Source: Algibacter marinivivus (GTDB lineage Bacteria; Bacteroidota; Bacteroidia; Flavobacteriales; Flavobacteriaceae). Taken from it: a stretch of DNA of 64,000 bases. The position numbers and the translations under genes were made by a program. Each line of letters opens with the position of its first letter. The stretch's first letter is position 1. The notes beneath the pieces are model-generated. The model did no database searches. It was not told where the DNA came from and worked only from the letters and a program-made list of their open reading frames with translations. Shown in pieces: positions 17,641 through 25,659 of the stretch. Where the stretch lies: the NCBI RefSeq assembly GCF_003143755.1, contig NZ_QFRI01000002.1:186001-250000 (forward strand), read 5' to 3'.

Positions 17641-17904
17641 TTAATCAATTTCTTCGTAATCTACATAATCCCCAACATCTTTATTTGAAGCTTTTGTGTT
17701 TGGAATTTTATCAATAGTAACTTCACCCTCTTTTTTTGGAGCTTCTTTCCTATGTTGGCTACCAAATTGACCAAACTGTTCACCAAAACGTTGTTCCGCT
17801 TTTTTTGCTGCGAATTTAATCAGAAAAGGAGCAAAAATTCTTGAAAGTACTTTAATTCCGTAGTATACTAATGCTATTATAAGTATGGTTTTTAATAAAC
17901 CCAT
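17641..17904 (-). CDS. DUF4834-type small membrane protein
   Basis: An 87-residue protein with one N-terminal transmembrane helix (LLKTILIIALVYYGIKVL), a basic cytoplasmic segment, and an acidic end (VGDYVDYEEID). This layout fits the DUF4834 family, which is found in flavobacteria ahead of yfhO-like genes. It is the first gene of the four-gene envelope-glycan operon, 31 bases ahead of the YfhO gene. The role is unknown; an assembly or scaffold function for the membrane glycosyltransferases is possible. Confidence 0.85.
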   Translation of the reverse strand: MGLLKTILIIALVYYGIKVLSRIFAPFLIKFAAKKAEQRFGEQFGQFGSQHRKEAPKKEGEVTIDKIPNTKASNKDVGDYVDYEEID

Positions 17905-17992
17905 TTTTTAATTTTTATTAATAATATTAACAAAAATACAATTCTATTGGCTTAAAAAACGTTGAAGAATGATAAAAAAAGCATAAAATATC

Positions 17993-18000
17993 TATATTTG
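17993..18000 (+). promoter_or_regulatory. -7 promoter box for the 18043 gene
   Basis: TATATTTG matches TAnnTTTG. It lies inside the longest version of the reading frame (TTG at 17962), which supports a start at the downstream ATG 18043. Confidence 0.5.
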
Positions 18001-18042
18001 AAAAAGCCTTCAGTATGTTTTATTGAAGAACTAATTAAACTT

Positions 18043-19071
18043 ATGATTATGACCCCATTTAAATCTATTTTGTTTTTACTATTAACTTTAACAACTACTC
18101 AAGTCTTTTGCCAATACACTGATGTTATAAACTCTAACAGACCCGGTGTGTCTAGAAGCGCATTTTCAGTTGGTACTAATGTTGCGCAACTTGAAGTAGG
18201 CCCTTATATTATAAAAGAAGAACGTACACCCGCAGCAGCTTACGAAGTATCAGGATTTGGAGTTGACTTTGCATTACGCTACGGATTACTACTAGAAGAA
18301 CTTGAATTAAACATAGAGGGAAACTATCAAAATGACACAAAAACCTTCTCATCAAATTTTTCTTCTGAAGAAAATAGAGCTAATTTCAAGTTTTTAGCTA
18401 TTGGAGCAAAATATCTGGTTTTTGACCCTTACAAGAATGCAGAAGAAGACAAGCCAAATCTTTACAGTTGGAAAGCTAATAGACAGTTTAAATGGAAATC
18501 TTTAATTCCAGCTGTTTCAGTATATGTTGGTGCTAATTATGACACAAAGCCTAATCCTTACACGTTTACAGGCATTGAAGGACTGAGTCCAAAAGTAATG
18601 ATTGCTACACAAAACAATTTTGCTGGCGGTTGGGTTTTTGTAATGAACTTAATTAAAGACAGGATAGGTACAGATCAATCAGATTTTCAATACATCTTAA
18701 CCTTAACACATTCTTTCAGCCCTAAGTGGGTTATTTTTGGAGAAACACAAGGTATACAAAGTGATTTTTATGCAGACAATCTTTTTAGATTTGGTGGCGC
18801 ATATTTAATGGGGAAAGATTTTCAATTAGACACAGCAATTACATTTAACACTAAAGACACGCCTTCTGTTTTTAGCGTGAATCTTGGAGCTTCTTACAGA
18901 TTAGATTTTCACAAAGACAAAGAAATAGATAACGGAACTTCAGCTGAAGATGAAGGTGAAAGAAGAGCTAACAAAAAAGGAAAGAATAAAAAGAAAAAGA
19001 AGAAGAAAAACGAAGACGTTACAGGTAAAAAAAACAACAAACAAAAAAAGAAAGATATCGATTTTGATTAA
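18043..19071 (+). CDS. outer-membrane transporter-like beta-barrel with lysine-rich tail
   Basis: A 342-residue exported protein. The start is set at ATG 18043, which gives a proper signal peptide (MTPFKSILFLLLTLTTTQVFCQ); the frame is open to a TTG at 17962 but a promoter box lies in that extension. The mature part opens with SNRPGVSRSAFSVGTNVAQLEVGP, as in the barrel family typified by phenol-degradation meta-pathway porins (PF13557), and continues in strand-rich sequence to VNLGASYRLDF. The last 55 residues are low complexity and very basic (runs of up to seven lysines) and end in DIDFD. The substrate is unknown. Confidence 0.82.
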   Translation: MIMTPFKSILFLLLTLTTTQVFCQYTDVINSNRPGVSRSAFSVGTNVAQLEVGPYIIKEERTPAAAYEVSGFGVDFALRYGLLLEELELNIEGNYQNDTKTFSSNFSSEENRANFKFLAIGAKYLVFDPYKNAEEDKPNLYSWKANRQFKWKSLIPAVSVYVGANYDTKPNPYTFTGIEGLSPKVMIATQNNFAGGWVFVMNLIKDRIGTDQSDFQYILTLTHSFSPKWVIFGETQGIQSDFYADNLFRFGGAYLMGKDFQLDTAITFNTKDTPSVFSVNLGASYRLDFHKDKEIDNGTSAEDEGERRANKKGKNKKKKKKKNEDVTGKKNNKQKKKDIDFD

Positions 19072-19101
19072 TAAAACTAATCAAATTGCAAGCAATAGCC
19101 A

Positions 19102-20223
19102 ATGATTAAACTTAAAGAAGTACAAACCAAAAAAGACCTAAAAAACTTCGTAAAGTTTCCTTTTAAACTCTACAAAGATTCTAAATATTGGGTTCCTCCT
19201 ATCATAAATCAAGAAATAAAAACATTTAGTAAAAAAGAAAATCCAGTATTTAATGATGCAGATGCTAGACTCTTTCTTGCCTATAAAAATGGAGAAATAG
19301 TAGGAAGAATTGCATGTATAGTTAATTGGCTTGAGGTAAAAGAACAAAGTCAAAAAAAAATGCGCTTTGGATGGTTTGATTTTATTGATGATTTTGAAGT
19401 TTCACAAACTCTACTAAATGAAGTTGAAAAAATAGGTAAATCACACAACTTAGAGTATAGTGAAGGTCCGGTTGGTTTTTCAAACTTAGACAAGGTTGGT
19501 GTTATGACAGAAGGATTTGAATCTATAGCCCCAATGATAACTTGGTATAATCATGCTTATTATGTAAAACATTATGAATCCGCAGGTTATCAAGTGGAAA
19601 AATCATATTCTGAAAGTAAATTTCCTTTTGAAAATGTAAAACCAGAGTTTTTCAAAAAAGCACAAGAACTTATTAAAAGACGCTATCATCTAACCCCTTT
19701 AAAGCTAACTAAGACGGAAGAGGTTATGCCTTATGCAGATAAAATGTTTGACTTGTTTAATGAGAGTTACGCTTCCCTCTCATCTTTTGTTGCTATTAAT
19801 GATGTTCAAAAAGAATATTTCAAAAAAAAGTTTATCAGCTTTGTAAACCCTGAATACATCAAATTTGTAGTTGATAAAGATGATAATATGGTAGGTTTTG
19901 CTATTGTAATGCCAGCATTTGCAAAGGCTTTACAAAAAATGAATGGTAAATTATTTCCATTTGAATTTAGGCATATTATAAATGCAAAAAAGAACAGTAA
20001 GGATGTTATCTTTTATTTAATAGGTATTCATCCAGATTATCAAAATAAAGGTGTCCATGCCGTAATATTTAACGAATACTACGAAACATTTAAAGAAAAA
20101 GGGATTGAAACGTGTTATAGAACACCTGAGCTTGAAGACAACGAAGCTATCCATAAAATATGGAAGCACTTCTCCCCAGAAGTATATAAGCGTAGAAAAA
20201 CATTTAGAAAGAATATAGCATAA
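19102..20223 (+). CDS. GNAT-superfamily acyltransferase-like protein, 373 aa
   Basis: A soluble 373-residue protein of the acyl-CoA N-acyltransferase superfamily, larger than ordinary GNATs. The N-terminal part has VGRIACIVNWLE and GFSNLDKVGVMTEGFE; the C-terminal part holds a core strand and acyl-CoA loop in FYLIGIHPDYQNKGVHAVIFNEYY (about residues 312-335), close to the QxxGxG/A motif. No membrane segment is visible. It is convergent with the alpha-oxoamine synthase gene across one long shared terminator. Because known bacterial ceramide synthases are large GNAT-like proteins, N-acylation of the sulfonolipid base made by the neighbours is a reasonable but unproven guess. Confidence 0.82.
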   Translation: MIKLKEVQTKKDLKNFVKFPFKLYKDSKYWVPPIINQEIKTFSKKENPVFNDADARLFLAYKNGEIVGRIACIVNWLEVKEQSQKKMRFGWFDFIDDFEVSQTLLNEVEKIGKSHNLEYSEGPVGFSNLDKVGVMTEGFESIAPMITWYNHAYYVKHYESAGYQVEKSYSESKFPFENVKPEFFKKAQELIKRRYHLTPLKLTKTEEVMPYADKMFDLFNESYASLSSFVAINDVQKEYFKKKFISFVNPEYIKFVVDKDDNMVGFAIVMPAFAKALQKMNGKLFPFEFRHIINAKKNSKDVIFYLIGIHPDYQNKGVHAVIFNEYYETFKEKGIETCYRTPELEDNEAIHKIWKHFSPEVYKRRKTFRKNIA

Positions 20224-20256
20224 AAAAATCCGATTCAAAATTGAATCGGATTTTTT
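20223..20256. terminator. bidirectional terminator at 20.2 kb
   Basis: A perfect inverted repeat: A6TCCGATTCAA (20223-20238) faces TTGAATCGGAT6 (20241-20256), separated by two A. It overlaps the stop of the GNAT-like gene and serves the convergent synthase gene. Confidence 0.92.
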
Positions 20257-20275
20257 ATATCAAATAGTAATATTT

Positions 20276-21535
20276 TTATTCGCCCATAGCCGCCATTAAA
20301 GCTGCTGATAAGCGCTTGTATGTTCCGTTATCTAAACGCGCTCTAATTGCATCAAAAGCATCTAGAGTTTCTTCAACATCTTGTAGAGTATGTGTAGCAG
20401 TAGGAATCATTCTTAGTAAAATTAACCCTTTAGGTATTACAGGATAAACCACTATAGAACAGAATATTCCATAATTTTCACGTAAGTCTTTCACTAAAGC
20501 CATAGCTTCTGGAATACTACCTTTTAAGTATACTGGAGTTACACAACTTTGAGTTGTACCAATATCAAACCCACGAGATTTTAATCCTGATTGTAATGCA
20601 TCAACAACTGTCCATAAATTTTTCTTTAATTCAGGCATTGTTTTAAGCATCTCTAAACGCTTAAGCGCTCCAACTACAAGTTGCATTTGCAAAGATTTTG
20701 CAAACATTTGAGAACGTAAGTTGTATTTTAAATAATCAATTATTTCTTTATCTCCAGCAATAAAAGCGCCAGTACTTGCCATGGATTTAGCAAATGTTGC
20801 AAAATACACATCAATATCATCTTGAACACCTTGCTCTTCTCCTGCTCCTGCTCCAGTTGCTCCTAAAGTTCCAAAACCATGAGCATCATCGACAAATAAT
20901 CTGAAATTAAATTCCTTCTTAAGCTCAACAATTTCTTTTAAACGTCCTTGTTCTCCTCGCATTCCAAAAACACCTTCAGAAATAACAAGAATTCCTCCTC
21001 CGGTTTGTTCTGCCATTTTTGTGGCACGCTCTAAGTTTTTTTCTAAACTTTCAACGTCATTATGCTTATATGTAAAACGTTTACCCATATGTAAACGTAC
21101 ACCATCAATAATACATGCGTGAGCATCAACATCGTAAACAATAATATCATCCTTAGCAACCAAAGCATCAATTGTAGACACCATACCTTGGTAACCAAAA
21201 TTTAAAAGATAAGATGCTTCTTTACTAACAAAATCTGCTAATTCATTTTGAAGCTTTTCATGTAAGTCTGTATGACCAGACATCATTCTTGCTCCCATTG
21301 GATAAGCAGAGCCGTATTTAGCTGCAGCTTCAGCATCAACTTTACGAACTTCTGGGTGATTTGCAAGCCCTAAATAATCATTAATACTCCACGTAATAAC
21401 ATCCTTTCCTTGAAATTTCATGCGATTAGAAATCTCTCCTTCTAACTTAGGAAACACAAAGTAACCTTCGGCTTGGGAAGCCCATTTACCTAAAGGTCCT
21501 TTATCTTTATAAATTTTTTCGAATAAATCTTTCAT
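20276..21535 (-). CDS. capB: alpha-oxoamine synthase, probable cysteate fatty acyltransferase (CapB/Cfat type)
   Basis: A 419-residue PLP enzyme of the alpha-oxoamine synthase family (serine palmitoyltransferase, KBL, BioF, HemA). It joins an amino acid to a fatty acyl thioester with loss of CO2. Visible residues are PLP-stacking His139 (VDAHACI), the cofactor aspartate and histidine in FVDDAHGFG (Asp216, His219), and the Schiff-base lysine in TFAKSMASTGAF (Lys250). In Flavobacterium johnsoniae the homologous enzyme makes capnine from cysteate and is needed for efficient gliding. The cysteine-synthase-like gene 249 bases upstream on the same strand fits that pathway. Serine palmitoyltransferase is the main alternative. 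A terminator and its own -7 box separate it from the upstream gene. Confidence 0.85.
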   Translation of the reverse strand: MKDLFEKIYKDKGPLGKWASQAEGYFVFPKLEGEISNRMKFQGKDVITWSINDYLGLANHPEVRKVDAEAAAKYGSAYPMGARMMSGHTDLHEKLQNELADFVSKEASYLLNFGYQGMVSTIDALVAKDDIIVYDVDAHACIIDGVRLHMGKRFTYKHNDVESLEKNLERATKMAEQTGGGILVISEGVFGMRGEQGRLKEIVELKKEFNFRLFVDDAHGFGTLGATGAGAGEEQGVQDDIDVYFATFAKSMASTGAFIAGDKEIIDYLKYNLRSQMFAKSLQMQLVVGALKRLEMLKTMPELKKNLWTVVDALQSGLKSRGFDIGTTQSCVTPVYLKGSIPEAMALVKDLRENYGIFCSIVVYPVIPKGLILLRMIPTATHTLQDVEETLDAFDAIRARLDNGTYKRLSAALMAAMGE

Positions 21536-21658
21536 TTATATAATAATCTTATTGCTATTAATTTAAGACATAACTAAAGTTGGAAATGCTTTTCAGGAAA
21601 TTAACTCACATCCTTTTTGAGGATTTGAAGAAGCTCTTAATTTTTAGTTAGTTTGGTG

Positions 21659-21666
21659 CAAAATTA
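21659..21666 (-). promoter_or_regulatory. -7 promoter box for the alpha-oxoamine synthase gene
   Basis: On the minus strand TAATTTTG matches TAnnTTTG and lies about 124 bases upstream of the start codon. With the terminator at 21717-21762, this suggests separate transcription from the upstream gene. Confidence 0.4.
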
Positions 21667-21716
21667 AATATTTATCTGGTTTGAACATAATTTTTAATGC
21701 TCTATTATCAACAAAA

Positions 21717-21762
21717 CAAAAAAAGAGGTAAAATTTTAACCACAAAGTCAAATTTCACCTCT
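21717..21762 (-). terminator. terminator after the cysteine-synthase-like gene
   Basis: On the minus strand AGAGGTGAAATTT (21762-21750) pairs with AAATTTTACCTCT (21736-21724), with one mismatch and a 13-base loop, followed by a run of seven T. Confidence 0.75.
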
Positions 21763-21783
21763 ATTATATTGAGTTTTATAGTA

Positions 21784-22824
21784 TTATTTTATGTATTGTA
21801 TGTTTTCAGCAGCAGCTTCATTTATACTATCAAAGAAACCTTGATCGTTCATCCATTTATCACTATAGACTTTACTCATATACCTTGCTCCATGATCTGG
21901 ATATATAACAACTACATAGTCATCTTTTTTAAACCTTCCTTCATCTCCAAGTTGCAACAAAGCCTGAGTAACAGCGCCAGAAGTGTACCCTACAAACATA
22001 CCTTCAGTTTTTGCAATTAATCTAGCAGTATGAGCACTATCTTCATCTGTAACTTTAACAAACTCATCAATAACATCAAAATCTGTAGCTGTAGGTATTA
22101 AGTTTTTTCCTAAACCTTCAATTCTGTATGGATATATTTCTTTTTCATCAAACTCTCTCGTTTCATGATATTTTTTTATAACAGATCCAAAAGCATCAAC
22201 ACCAATAACTTTAATATCTGGGTTTTGCTCTTTTAAATATTTAGCTGTACCAGAAATAGTACCACCAGTACCACTACAAGCTACCAAATGTGTTATTTTA
22301 CCTTTAGTTTGTTCCCAAATTTCAGGTCCGGTAGATTTATAATGTGCATCAATGTTTAATTGATTGAAATACTGATTTATATAAACTGAGCCTTTAATTT
22401 CGCTATGTAGTCGCTTAGCTACTTCATAATAAGATCTTGGATCATCTGCACTAACATGAGCTGGACAAACATAAACCTTTGCCCCCATTGTTTTGAGCAT
22501 ATCTATCTTATCCGGAGATGATTTAGAACTTACAGCTAAAACACAATCATATCCTTTAATGATACTTACCATAGCAATACTAAATCCCGTATTACCAGAA
22601 GTAGTTTCAATAATAGTATCACCAGGAGAAAGAATACCTTTTCTTTCGGCTTCTTCAATTATATAAAGTGCTATTCTATCTTTGGATGAGTGCCCAGGAT
22701 TAAAAGATTCTACTTTTGCGTAAAAATCTCCTTTAAACTTAGAAGCTATTCTATTAAGTTTAACAAGCGGAGTATTGCCTACTAAATCTAATACATTATC
22801 AAATACTTGATTTCTGTGTTTCAT
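21784..22824 (-). CDS. capA: cysteine-synthase-family PLP enzyme, probable cysteate synthase (CapA type)
   Basis: A 346-residue fold-type II PLP enzyme of the cysteine synthase/cystathionine beta-synthase family. The Schiff-base lysine is Lys48 in [12 protein letters not shown], the substrate loop is TSGNTG (residues 75-80), and the PLP-phosphate loop is GTGGTISG. There are no C-terminal CBS domains, so it is not a full-length cystathionine synthase. CapA enzymes described from capnine producers use O-phosphoserine and sulfite to make cysteate, and this gene lies directly upstream of a capnine-synthase-like gene, so cysteate synthase is the favoured call. Cysteine or cystathionine synthesis is the alternative and cannot be excluded from sequence. 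Confidence 0.8.
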   Translation of the reverse strand: MKHRNQVFDNVLDLVGNTPLVKLNRIASKFKGDFYAKVESFNPGHSSKDRIALYIIEEAERKGILSPGDTIIETTSGNTGFSIAMVSIIKGYDCVLAVSSKSSPDKIDMLKTMGAKVYVCPAHVSADDPRSYYEVAKRLHSEIKGSVYINQYFNQLNIDAHYKSTGPEIWEQTKGKITHLVACSGTGGTISGTAKYLKEQNPDIKVIGVDAFGSVIKKYHETREFDEKEIYPYRIEGLGKNLIPTATDFDVIDEFVKVTDEDSAHTARLIAKTEGMFVGYTSGAVTQALLQLGDEGRFKKDDYVVVIYPDHGARYMSKVYSDKWMNDQGFFDSINEAAAENIQYIK

Positions 22825-22902
22825 ATAAGCTTTTTATAAACCAATGATTATATCAAATATAATCATGATTTAAACCGCACAAAAATAAAACATTTTTTTT
22901 TA

Positions 22903-24963
22903 TTAACCATGAATTCCTTCCAAATCTAGTAAAAACGCATATTCAAGAGCAACTTCTTTTAAACTTTCAAAACGCCCTGAAGCACCACCATGACCAGAAT
23001 CCATATCAGTATGAAGCAATAATTTATTAGAGTCTGTCTTTAATTCTCTTAATTTTGCTACCCATTTCGCAGGCTCCCAATATTGTACTTGAGAATCGTG
23101 TAAACCTGTTGTAACAAGCATATTTGGATAATCTTTAGCTTCTACATTATCATAAGGTGAATACGATTTCATGTATTTATAATACATAATCTCGTTTGGG
23201 TTACCCCATTCATCATACTCACCAGTGGTTAAAGGGATAGAATCATCTAACATTGTAGTAACCACGTCAACAAATGGAACTGCTGCCAGAATACCTTTAT
23301 AGAGTTCTGGGTTCATATTAATAATAGCACCCATAAGCAAGCCTCCTGCCGAACCTCCATAGGCATATAAATGCTGATTTGATGTGTACTTTTGCTCAAT
23401 TAAATACTTTGAACAATCAATAAAATCTGTAAATGTGTTTGTTTTAGTTAAAAGCTTTCCATTCTCATACCATTCACGTCCTAAATACTCTCCACCTCTT
23501 ATATGAGAAATTGCGTAAATAAAACCTCTATCCAATAAACTTAAACGAATACTAGAAAATGATGGGTCTACGGTTGATCCGTAAGAACCATAAGCATATT
23601 GAAGTAATGGATTAGAGCCATCTAGTTTGATTCCTTTTTTATAAACTAATGATATGGGAACTTTTACTCCATCTCTAGCAATTGCCCAAATACGCTTAGA
23701 TTCATAATTTTCTTTTAAAAATTTTCCTCCAAGTACCTCCTGCTCCTTCTTAACCTCACTTTGTTTGGTTTTTAGGTTGTAATCAATAATTGAACTTGGT
23801 GACGTTAATGAGTTGTAACCATAACGTAACCACTCACTTTCAAAATCTGGATTGTTTCCTATAAAGGTTGTATATGTCTCAGAATCAAATAGCAAATAAT
23901 AGTCATCACTTCCATCCCAACTTATAATTCTAAGTCGGTTTAATCCGTTTTCACGTTCATTAACTACCAAATAGTCTTTAAATATCTCAATATCTTCAAT
24001 TAAAACAGATTTTCTATGCGCTATAACATCTTTCCAATTTTCTTTAGAAGTACTATTCTCTTGAGTTTTTGAAACTTTAAAGTTTGTAGATTCATCTATA
24101 TTAGAAACAATATAGAAGCTATCATTATAATGCGCAATGTTGTATTCTAAGTCTTGAGTTCTTTCTTGAAAAACTTTAAAATTTCCATCAGGTGAATCAG
24201 CTTTTAAAATACGATACTCAGAAGATAATGTACTCGAAGATCCAATTATAAGGTATTTCTTGGATTTAGATTTATACACAAAAGTGTTAAAGGTCTCATC
24301 TTCTTCATGATAAACCTCTTCATCAGCATTAGGTTTAGAATGCAATTTATGCTTAAATATTTTATGAGAACGCAATGTAACTTCGTCCTTCATAGCATAA
24401 AACAACGTTTTGTTATCATTTGCCCAAGTAGCACTTCCAGTTGTATTTAATATTTTATCTGAATAAATTTCTCCTGTAACTAAATTTTTTATTTGGACAG
24501 TATACTGTCTTCTACTAACAGTATCTGTTGAAAAAGCTGCTAGTGTATTATCAGGACTTATTGAAATACCACCCAAATTAAAATATGAATGATTTTTTGC
24601 TAGTTCATTACAATCAAATAATATTTCTTCTTCTGCATCTAATGTTTCTTTTTTACGAACATAAATTGGATAATCTTTTCCTGATTTATATTTAGTTAAA
24701 TACCAATAGCCATTTAATTTATATGGCACAGAAGTATCATCTTCTTTAATTCTTCCCTTCATTTCTTCGAATAATACTTTCTGAAAACTTTCAGTATGCT
24801 GCATCATTTGCTTTGTATGAGCGTTTTCAGCATTTAAATAATCTATTACCTCTGCATTTTCTCTATCATTTAACCAGTAATAGTTATCTATTCTAACATC
24901 GTTATGAATTTTTAATTCTTTAAAAACTTGTTTAGCTTTTGGTATTGAGGAAGTTGTTTTCAA
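22903..24963 (-). CDS. ptrB: oligopeptidase B (S9 family serine peptidase)
   Basis: A 686-residue cytoplasmic prolyl-oligopeptidase-family enzyme; the length is the same as E. coli PtrB. Residues 1-75 and about 410-686 form the alpha/beta-hydrolase part, and the middle forms a beta-propeller lid that admits only short peptides. The catalytic triad is visible: Ser538 in YGGSAGG, Asp623 in LHDSQVQYWEP and His658 in SGHGG. No signal peptide is seen. The enzyme cuts peptides after basic residues. It is divergent from ybaB, with -7 box TATTTTTG on its own strand at 25004-24997. Confidence 0.94.
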   Translation of the reverse strand: MKTTSSIPKAKQVFKELKIHNDVRIDNYYWLNDRENAEVIDYLNAENAHTKQMMQHTESFQKVLFEEMKGRIKEDDTSVPYKLNGYWYLTKYKSGKDYPIYVRKKETLDAEEEILFDCNELAKNHSYFNLGGISISPDNTLAAFSTDTVSRRQYTVQIKNLVTGEIYSDKILNTTGSATWANDNKTLFYAMKDEVTLRSHKIFKHKLHSKPNADEEVYHEEDETFNTFVYKSKSKKYLIIGSSSTLSSEYRILKADSPDGNFKVFQERTQDLEYNIAHYNDSFYIVSNIDESTNFKVSKTQENSTSKENWKDVIAHRKSVLIEDIEIFKDYLVVNERENGLNRLRIISWDGSDDYYLLFDSETYTTFIGNNPDFESEWLRYGYNSLTSPSSIIDYNLKTKQSEVKKEQEVLGGKFLKENYESKRIWAIARDGVKVPISLVYKKGIKLDGSNPLLQYAYGSYGSTVDPSFSSIRLSLLDRGFIYAISHIRGGEYLGREWYENGKLLTKTNTFTDFIDCSKYLIEQKYTSNQHLYAYGGSAGGLLMGAIINMNPELYKGILAAVPFVDVVTTMLDDSIPLTTGEYDEWGNPNEIMYYKYMKSYSPYDNVEAKDYPNMLVTTGLHDSQVQYWEPAKWVAKLRELKTDSNKLLLHTDMDSGHGGASGRFESLKEVALEYAFLLDLEGIHG

Positions 24964-24996
24964 TTAAAGTGTATTTATTCTTAAAATTTAAGCCTT

Positions 24997-25004
24997 CAAA
25001 AATA
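24997..25004 (-). promoter_or_regulatory. -7 promoter box for ptrB
   Basis: TATTTTTG on the minus strand matches TAnnTTTG, 33 bases ahead of the ptrB ATG. The 85-base gap holds both divergent promoters. Confidence 0.5.
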
Positions 25005-25015
25005 GAAAAATTAAA

Positions 25016-25023
25016 TAGCTTTG
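25016..25023 (+). promoter_or_regulatory. -7 promoter box for the ybaB-family gene
   Basis: TAGCTTTG matches TAnnTTTG, 25 bases ahead of the ATG at 25049. Confidence 0.5.
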
Positions 25024-25048
25024 TATTGTAATAATTAAATTTAAAATT

Positions 25049-25372
25049 ATGTTTGGAGATATGATGAATATGATGGGAAAGCTAAAAGAAACCCAAAAAA
25101 AAGTTGAAGAAACTAAAAAACGTTTAGATACTGTTTTAATTGATGAGGCAAGTAACGATAGCAAACTTAAAATTACATTAACAGCAAACAGAACTATAAA
25201 AGCTATTGAAATTGATACTGAACTTCTTCAAGACAAAGAACAACTAGAAGACTATCTAATAATCACTTTAAACAAAGCCATAGAAAAAGCAACAAAAGTT
25301 AATGAAGCAGAATTAGGAGCAGTTGCAAAAGAGGGCATGCCAAATATTCCAGGAATGGATTTATTTAAATGA
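25049..25372 (+). CDS. YbaB/EbfC-family nucleoid-associated protein
   Basis: A 107-residue protein with the family's N-terminal coiled helix ([20 protein letters not shown]), a central beta sheet ([18 protein letters not shown]) and a C-terminal helix ending GMPNIPGM. Relatives form dimers shaped like tweezers that bind DNA. In many bacteria ybaB lies between dnaX and recR; here neither is present and the gene stands alone, divergent from ptrB. The start is fixed by the conserved [11 protein letters not shown]. Confidence 0.93.
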   Translation: MFGDMMNMMGKLKETQKKVEETKKRLDTVLIDEASNDSKLKITLTANRTIKAIEIDTELLQDKEQLEDYLIITLNKAIEKATKVNEAELGAVAKEGMPNIPGMDLFK

Positions 25373-25618
25373 AAATTAAAAAAAGACGTCCTTAATATAT
25401 ATTCAAACTAAAACTCATTTGAATAAAAAGTCTTCATTAAAAACAAGAAATACTGTGAATTTTATCGTTTTTCGATTTAAATCCTGGTTTTAAAATCAAA
25501 ATTCAATTATCAAAATCTTATCAAATGTAAATAAAATCGACAAAAAGCAATTAGAGTTTCATAAATCTAATAGTTTGGTATTTAATCTAAAAAAACAGAT
25601 GTCAAATGACTCTTCCGA

Positions 25619-25626
25619 TATATTTG
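25619..25626 (+). promoter_or_regulatory. -7 promoter box for the 25660 lipoprotein gene
   Basis: TATATTTG matches TAnnTTTG, 33 bases before the ATG. The rest of the 287-base gap behind ybaB is AT-rich and shows no other gene; an 8-codon frame overlapping the ybaB stop is not credible. Confidence 0.5.
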
Positions 25627-25659
25627 TATCTGTAAATTGTAAAAAACTAATTTTATATT

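Noticed and set aside
21015-21040. TGGCACG word at 21.0 kb on the plus strand
   Set aside because: It is inside the coding region of the alpha-oxoamine synthase and has no TTG at the -12 place.
21697-22020. 107-codon plus-strand frame across the end of the capA-like gene
   Set aside because: It is antisense to a clear PLP enzyme gene and includes that gene's terminator; its protein has no sensible composition.
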